From NCBI GenBank assembly GCA_021800575.1, contig JAJYYW010000024.1:1-10269 (forward strand): DNA of 10,269 nucleotides. Direction: 5' to 3'. Source of the DNA: a bacterium. GTDB taxonomy: Bacteria; JAMCPX01. Made by a program: the position numbers and the translations under genes. The notes beneath the pieces are model-generated. The model made no database searches and had not been told where the DNA came from. It saw only the letters and a list, made by a program, of their open reading frames with translations. The first letter of the stretch is position 1. Each line of letters starts with the position of its first letter. This document shows, one piece after another, positions 6,763-10,269 of this stretch.

Positions 6763-6788
6763 CCCGCGGATCCCGGGTCACCATTTTT
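6763..6788 (+). terminator. Possible weak terminator between convergent genes
   Basis: CCCG, a seven-base loop and CGGG (6763-6777) form a short stem, and a TTTTT run follows at 6784-6788. The stem is only 4 bp, so this is a weak call in the 46-base gap between the convergent PuuD-like and GH38 genes. Confidence 0.25.
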
Positions 6789-6796
6789 GACGGGTC

Positions 6797-9514
6797 TTAG
6801 TTTCCGGGAATGAACAGCGTCGTTATGGTGCCGGTCATATCCACGCCGATGGTTGAGCCGGTTATGACAGGCTTGCCGACCGGGGTTTCATAGCTGTCGG
6901 TGATGACCGCGCCTGCGGCACTGCCCGAATAATCGACGCTCACTGGTGCAGGATCCGGCGTGAGCCTGAACAGACGCAGAACTACGCCGTTGTTGTTTTT
7001 TGATTCCTTGACCGCTGTTATCAAGGCATTGGCACCGGTCGATGCAAGGCTGAACGACAACGGGAGGCTGCCGGCGTGGCTCGTCGTAACGGCCGCGCTC
7101 AGCGGCGCACTGAACGCGTAGCCCTCGGGTGTAAAAAATGCGCCGGATGCATGTTCCAGGATTGCGTAGTCCAGGGTATGGGTGTCATTGTCGCTTGCGC
7201 ACAATCCCTTATCCTGACAGCTTCCTCCGATGACCAGGGGGTTCCTGACAAGTCCGAGCACGATGTCTCCCTGTGCATCGAACGACCACATTTCATTGCC
7301 CAGGTCAAAAACCGCCAGCCCGGCGCTGGTTGCCGGACTGAACAGATCTGCCCATTCCACGCCGGGCCAGAAGGAAGGCGTGTACATGGATTGGAACGGC
7401 TCCTGTTGAATACCATAGGGGACGGCCAGTTCATCGGCACCGTTGACGACAGACGTGCTGAACACGGCCGCAACGGTTGTACCGGTCGGCGCGGCAAGTG
7501 TTGTCGAAAGATCTATACGTGCCATGGTCGAGTACATGGTGTAGGTTCTGGTAACAGGACCATACGCGCTGCTGGTTTGTACCTGTACCGTGGTGAACAG
7601 GGGACCGTCTGCCGTCACTGTAAACGAGCTGGCGGTCCAGGACAGGGCGAACTCCGGTGAGAACACACCGTTTTTCGTTATCACCGCTGCATCCGGCTCG
7701 GACCCGATAGACCAGAGGTCCCCGTTGTCCCTGTAATATACGATATCGTTCGATGGGCCGGTGATCATCTGTGCGGAGGTTGCACGGTCCACAAGAGAAA
7801 CGATCGCATACCCTGCGCCTTTGCCGAGCACGAGGGTCTCGTACGGGTTCGTCAGCACGACGTCACCCTGTGCGTCCGTTGTCACGGAAACACCGGTGCC
7901 CGAAGGCACTGCGGTGTTGGCCGCCGCGGAAAATGCCGCATACCCGAGCGGCGGCAGGGAGGCGGCAGAGAACGCAACGGTTGCGTTCTGGTAGCTGCCG
8001 TCACCGTACGTCGTGTCCGTGATGACCTGCGAGGGAACACTATTCCCTGCGTGATCTTGTATACCTATGGACCTGACACCTGTTGAAGGAAACGACAGGG
8101 AGACAACAGCAACATCCGAGCGGACAAACCCTGAGGGATTGAACACGATGATCGGTATGCCCTGCACTGGCGACGTGTTGACGGATTGGGCGATAAAGGA
8201 TGTTGCAGACTGCTCCAGTGCGGTCGTTGCGGTCAACGAATTCAGGAGCAGTGGTATCTGCTCGTTGTAGTATACCGTGTCGGTACTCGTGCCCGGGATA
8301 AAGTCGTGATGATCTGAACGGAGGAACAGCTCCCAGACATCCTGGAAATCGGCGGACGGGTAGGTGTACCCTGCGGTTTCTGCAATGACCGAGTACAGCT
8401 GGGCGGCCTCGAGGCCGTAGGTGACCTGCCGGGCAAGCTTCTTCAACCGGGGGCGCGAGCCGTAGTAACCGGTAAAATACGGGTTCAGGTTCGCGGTATA
8501 CACCGGCACCTTGTTCATATGAAACGAGACGAGTTTCATGTAATCCTCAAACGTCGCCATGGTTACATAGACGCCGGTTGATTGGTACATGGTTGAATTC
8601 CACACCGCTATCTGCTGGGGAAGGTACTTGTCCGGGGGCATGAAATCGGAACCCACGGGTACAAACAGGTAACCGGTCGGAGAGACCGGCTTGAGCTGAG
8701 CGACAAGGCTGCTGAACGTGGCATCGATGGCCGTCGGCGTGAACGGCGTGGTGTACAGCACATCGCCGTCACCATAGCCTCCCCGCAGGTAGTGCGCCAG
8801 CACCTCGCCACCGCCCAGGCCTTTCCAGACGAAATCCAGGGAGCCGGTCTGGGAAAGGGTTTCTGCAAAACTGCCGGGCGTCGGGGGGACTGTGTAGTAC
8901 CACTGGGCTGTCTCGGCGACCCCGGGTATCCTCGAAAATCCCACGTACTTGTACCCGAGCGAGGACACGATATCCGGAAGGCTCGAAGCGTGGCCAAAGC
9001 TGTCCGGCTGCCAGGCGGTCACGGGCTTGATACCGGCGATGCTGTTCACCCACAGGTTGCCGTAGAACCAGTCCATGATAAGCGCCTCTCCGGTGGGGAG
9101 GTTCGTGTCCGGGCTTGACATGCCTCCGCCGACGATCCGCAGCTGGCCGTCCCTCAGATACTTGAGGATGCGGGCATGGTCCTCGGGATGATCGTCCCAG
9201 TACCGCTTGAGAAACGCCATCTCGCAGATGGAATAATAATATCCCTGATTGGTATCGAGCATGTTCAGGGCGTTTTTTATGATGGGGGCGACATTGTTGG
9301 TGTAGTAGGTGTCGAACGTGCTTTGCCAGTCGAGGTCCCAATGGGAAGACTGGCTCACGATCATTACCTCCTGAGCGCCCGCCGGTATGTTCAGCAACGA
9401 CCGGATCTGTGACTCCGTGGTTGCGGTCAGGATGTTCGGCGCCTGAGCGCCGGTTTTCGAACACGAAACGACTGCCGTGACCATAACCATTGCAACAACT
9501 AAGAAATACTTCAT
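6797..9514 (-). CDS. GH38 alpha-mannosidase-like lipoprotein
   Basis: This protein of about 905 residues starts at the ATG at 9514, which has a strong ribosome site (GGGGAGG about five bases upstream). An earlier in-frame ATG at 9544 is rejected. The signal peptide MKYFLVVAMVMVTAVVSC ends in a lipobox (VVSC, Cys18), so it is probably a lipoprotein anchored at the cell surface or in the periplasm. The catalytic half resembles GH38 alpha-mannosidases, especially Golgi II type: HWD (H58, D60) for zinc, then QSTFDTYY, DGQLRIVGGG at about 123-132, nucleophile D171 in WQPDSFGH, likely acid/base D290 in GSDF and HHDFIPGTS at 402-410. The C-terminal half (about 450-905) is a beta-rich region like the GH38 sandwich domains. 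The enzyme presumably removes mannose from glycans outside the cytoplasm. No other glycan genes are near. It lies 54 bases after a receiver-domain gene on the same strand. Confidence 0.85.
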   Translation of the reverse strand: MKYFLVVAMVMVTAVVSCSKTGAQAPNILTATTESQIRSLLNIPAGAQEVMIVSQSSHWDLDWQSTFDTYYTNNVAPIIKNALNMLDTNQGYYYSICEMAFLKRYWDDHPEDHARILKYLRDGQLRIVGGGMSSPDTNLPTGEALIMDWFYGNLWVNSIAGIKPVTAWQPDSFGHASSLPDIVSSLGYKYVGFSRIPGVAETAQWYYTVPPTPGSFAETLSQTGSLDFVWKGLGGGEVLAHYLRGGYGDGDVLYTTPFTPTAIDATFSSLVAQLKPVSPTGYLFVPVGSDFMPPDKYLPQQIAVWNSTMYQSTGVYVTMATFEDYMKLVSFHMNKVPVYTANLNPYFTGYYGSRPRLKKLARQVTYGLEAAQLYSVIAETAGYTYPSADFQDVWELFLRSDHHDFIPGTSTDTVYYNEQIPLLLNSLTATTALEQSATSFIAQSVNTSPVQGIPIIVFNPSGFVRSDVAVVSLSFPSTGVRSIGIQDHAGNSVPSQVITDTTYGDGSYQNATVAFSAASLPPLGYAAFSAAANTAVPSGTGVSVTTDAQGDVVLTNPYETLVLGKGAGYAIVSLVDRATSAQMITGPSNDIVYYRDNGDLWSIGSEPDAAVITKNGVFSPEFALSWTASSFTVTADGPLFTTVQVQTSSAYGPVTRTYTMYSTMARIDLSTTLAAPTGTTVAAVFSTSVVNGADELAVPYGIQQEPFQSMYTPSFWPGVEWADLFSPATSAGLAVFDLGNEMWSFDAQGDIVLGLVRNPLVIGGSCQDKGLCASDNDTHTLDYAILEHASGAFFTPEGYAFSAPLSAAVTTSHAGSLPLSFSLASTGANALITAVKESKNNNGVVLRLFRLTPDPAPVSVDYSGSAAGAVITDSYETPVGKPVITGSTIGVDMTGTITTLFIPGN

Positions 9515-9568
9515 AGTACCTCCCCTCGGGTGACCGGTGTTCAAAGGCCCCGGCCTCTCCGCCCTTGC

Positions 9569-9946
9569 TTACCGTACCTGGACGTCTTTGCTGACGATAT
9601 CGAGCAGATCCCTGCTGCTGACCGGCTTCGTGAGAAAATAATCGCACCCGCTCCGAAGTGCACGCTCTTTATCCTCGGGCCTGCCGTGCGACGTTATAAT
9701 GATGATCCTGATGTGCTTGAGGTCCGTGCTGTTTTTAATGAACCTGCAAACAGCATCCCCGTTCATTTCCGGCATCATCAGGTCGAGCAACGCTATCCTT
9801 GGTTTTTCTGTTTGAATCTTTTTGAGCGCTTCGGTGCCTGTTTTTGCCTTGACAATCTCATAGCCCGTTTTCTTAAGAAGGATTTCTTCAAGCATCAGAA
9901 CGGTATCGGTATCATCCGCAATCACTATCTTTTCTTTGTCCGGCAT
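9569..9946 (-). CDS. Single-domain response regulator (receiver only)
   Basis: This 125-residue protein consists of one receiver domain, as in CheY or Spo0F. The acidic pocket D11-D12, phosphorylation site D55 (LLDLMMPEMNG), switch T85 (IIITS) and K107 (LTKP) are all present, so it should be phosphorylated by a histidine kinase. It has no DNA-binding or enzymatic output domain, so it acts by protein contact or in a phosphorelay. No kinase is in the window. The ATG at 9946 is chosen over upstream in-frame ATGs at 9964, 9973 and 9997, because AGGAGG lies four bases before it. A TATACT at 9979-9974 may be a -10 element, but I see no matching -35. The GH38 gene follows after 54 bases, so the two may be co-transcribed. 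Confidence 0.93.
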   Translation of the reverse strand: MPDKEKIVIADDTDTVLMLEEILLKKTGYEIVKAKTGTEALKKIQTEKPRIALLDLMMPEMNGDAVCRFIKNSTDLKHIRIIIITSHGRPEDKERALRSGCDYFLTKPVSSRDLLDIVSKDVQVR

Positions 9947-10007
9947 GCCTCCTCCTGTCTTCATTACCTGCATAGTATATTTCACCGGAATCTGCAACCC
10001 CCGGGTA

Positions 10008-10033
10008 CCGGTACTTTCCGGAGCGTGTACCGG
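10008..10033 (-). terminator. Inverted repeat after the LysE-like gene
   Basis: On the minus strand CCGGTAC, a 12-base loop and GTACCGG form a 7-bp perfect stem that begins directly after the TGA stop (10034-10036). There is no T-run, so it is at best a factor-dependent end or stabilising stem. The same bases overlap a second palindrome, GTACCGGTAC (10005-10014), so two folds compete. Confidence 0.3.
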
Positions 10034-10269
10034 TCAGACGAGGTTGTGTAGACCGAACCACAGGAAGTACACTGCAAAACCCGCAAAGATCACCCCGCTG
10101 ATCAGGGTGATGACCCTGAAGCCATTCGAAGACATAAACCGTTTCATAAAACCGAACGAGAAGGCAACGATGCTGTACCAGAGCAGGTCCGCGAGGATAT
10201 GCCCGGCATAAAAGACGACGACCCCCCCCAAGCCGAAGGGAAAGGAAAGCACGATGTAGCTCAGGCCTA
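10034..10269 (-). CDS. LysE-family translocator, C-terminal part (cut by window edge)
   Basis: The frame is open through the right edge and ends at a TGA (10034-10036), giving the last 77 residues. They contain about three hydrophobic segments: one around the Gly-rich FGLGGVVVFYAGH, then ILADLLWYSIVAFSFGF, then VITLISGVIFAGFAVYFLWF. The G-H-I-L-A-D-x2-W-Y pattern is typical of the C-terminal half of LysE-type amino-acid exporters. The family exports basic or other amino acids or small metabolites across the inner membrane, and the substrate here is unknown. The GTG at 10252 is an internal codon, not a start. The coding strand carries a run of eight G residues (10229-10222) within LGGVV. Confidence 0.7.
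   Translation of the reverse strand, partial: GLSYIVLSFPFGLGGVVVFYAGHILADLLWYSIVAFSFGFMKRFMSSNGFRVITLISGVIFAGFAVYFLWFGLHNLV

Noticed and set aside
6764..6777. Overlapping CCGCGG, GGATCC and CCCGGG palindromes that look like a cloning polylinker
   Set aside because: They lie in a natural gap between convergent genes with genomic sequence on both sides and no vector sequence; coincidence in GC-rich DNA.
9551..9562. AGGCC/GGCCT inverted repeat between the receiver and GH38 genes as a terminator
   Set aside because: The usable stem is about 4 bp with only TTT after it, too weak to call.
8769..9647. 292-codon minus-strand frame overlapping the GH38 gene start
   Set aside because: It is out of frame with the GH38 signal peptide and catalytic motifs, Arg/Gly-rich, and spans the receiver gene boundary.
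9974..9979. TATACT as a promoter -10 for the receiver gene
   Set aside because: The nearest -35-like TTGCAG is only 12 bases away, too close; mentioned with the gene but not listed as a promoter.

Overview
The window reads as chromosomal DNA of a moderately GC-rich bacterium, probably an anaerobic or facultative member of the Desulfobacterota or Nitrospirota type. That placement is an inference from gene content (a GlcF-like Fe-S protein, a small glycine-rich RRM protein, an AMP-forming acyl-CoA synthetase, a single-domain response regulator) and is not proven. Eight complete or nearly complete protein genes and one gene cut by the right edge are supported. All lie on the minus strand except one glutamine-amidotransferase-type hydrolase.

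Region 1 (1-579) has no intact gene and looks less GC-rich than the rest. Reading the minus strand frame by frame shows two short pieces that resemble a degraded toxin-antitoxin pair: the C-terminal half of a BrnT-like toxin (379-522), then a CopG-like antitoxin tail (249-365). The antitoxin stop codon lies inside a 7-mer that fits an integron attC core, and a second matching 7-mer lies 56 bp away. The attC reading is only a hypothesis.

Region 2 (580-4231, minus) runs acyl-CoA synthetase, RRM protein, GlcF-like Fe-S protein in the direction of transcription. A good sigma70-type promoter (TTGACT, 17 bp, TATACA) lies before the synthetase. Two hairpins with the same ACG loop lie between the RRM gene and the Fe-S gene. 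They may end or attenuate the transcript, or be sites for RNA-level control.

Region 3 (4326-5986, minus) is a probable two-gene unit: a polytopic membrane protein of the NicO/UreH metal-transporter type with a His/Cys-rich loop, followed closely by a metallo-beta-lactamase-fold hydrolase.

Region 4 (6010-6750, plus) is a PuuD-like peptidase C26 hydrolase. Its promoter appears to place the transcript start at the ATG, so the mRNA may be leaderless. It converges on Region 5 (6797-10269, minus): a LysE-like exporter (partial), a stand-alone receiver-domain protein, and a large GH38 alpha-mannosidase-like lipoprotein with its catalytic and zinc residues in place.

No clear new multi-gene system is visible. 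The items most worth a second look are the toxin-antitoxin remnant with its attC-like site, the twin hairpins, the leaderless gene, the metal-transporter-like/hydrolase pair and the GH38 lipoprotein.
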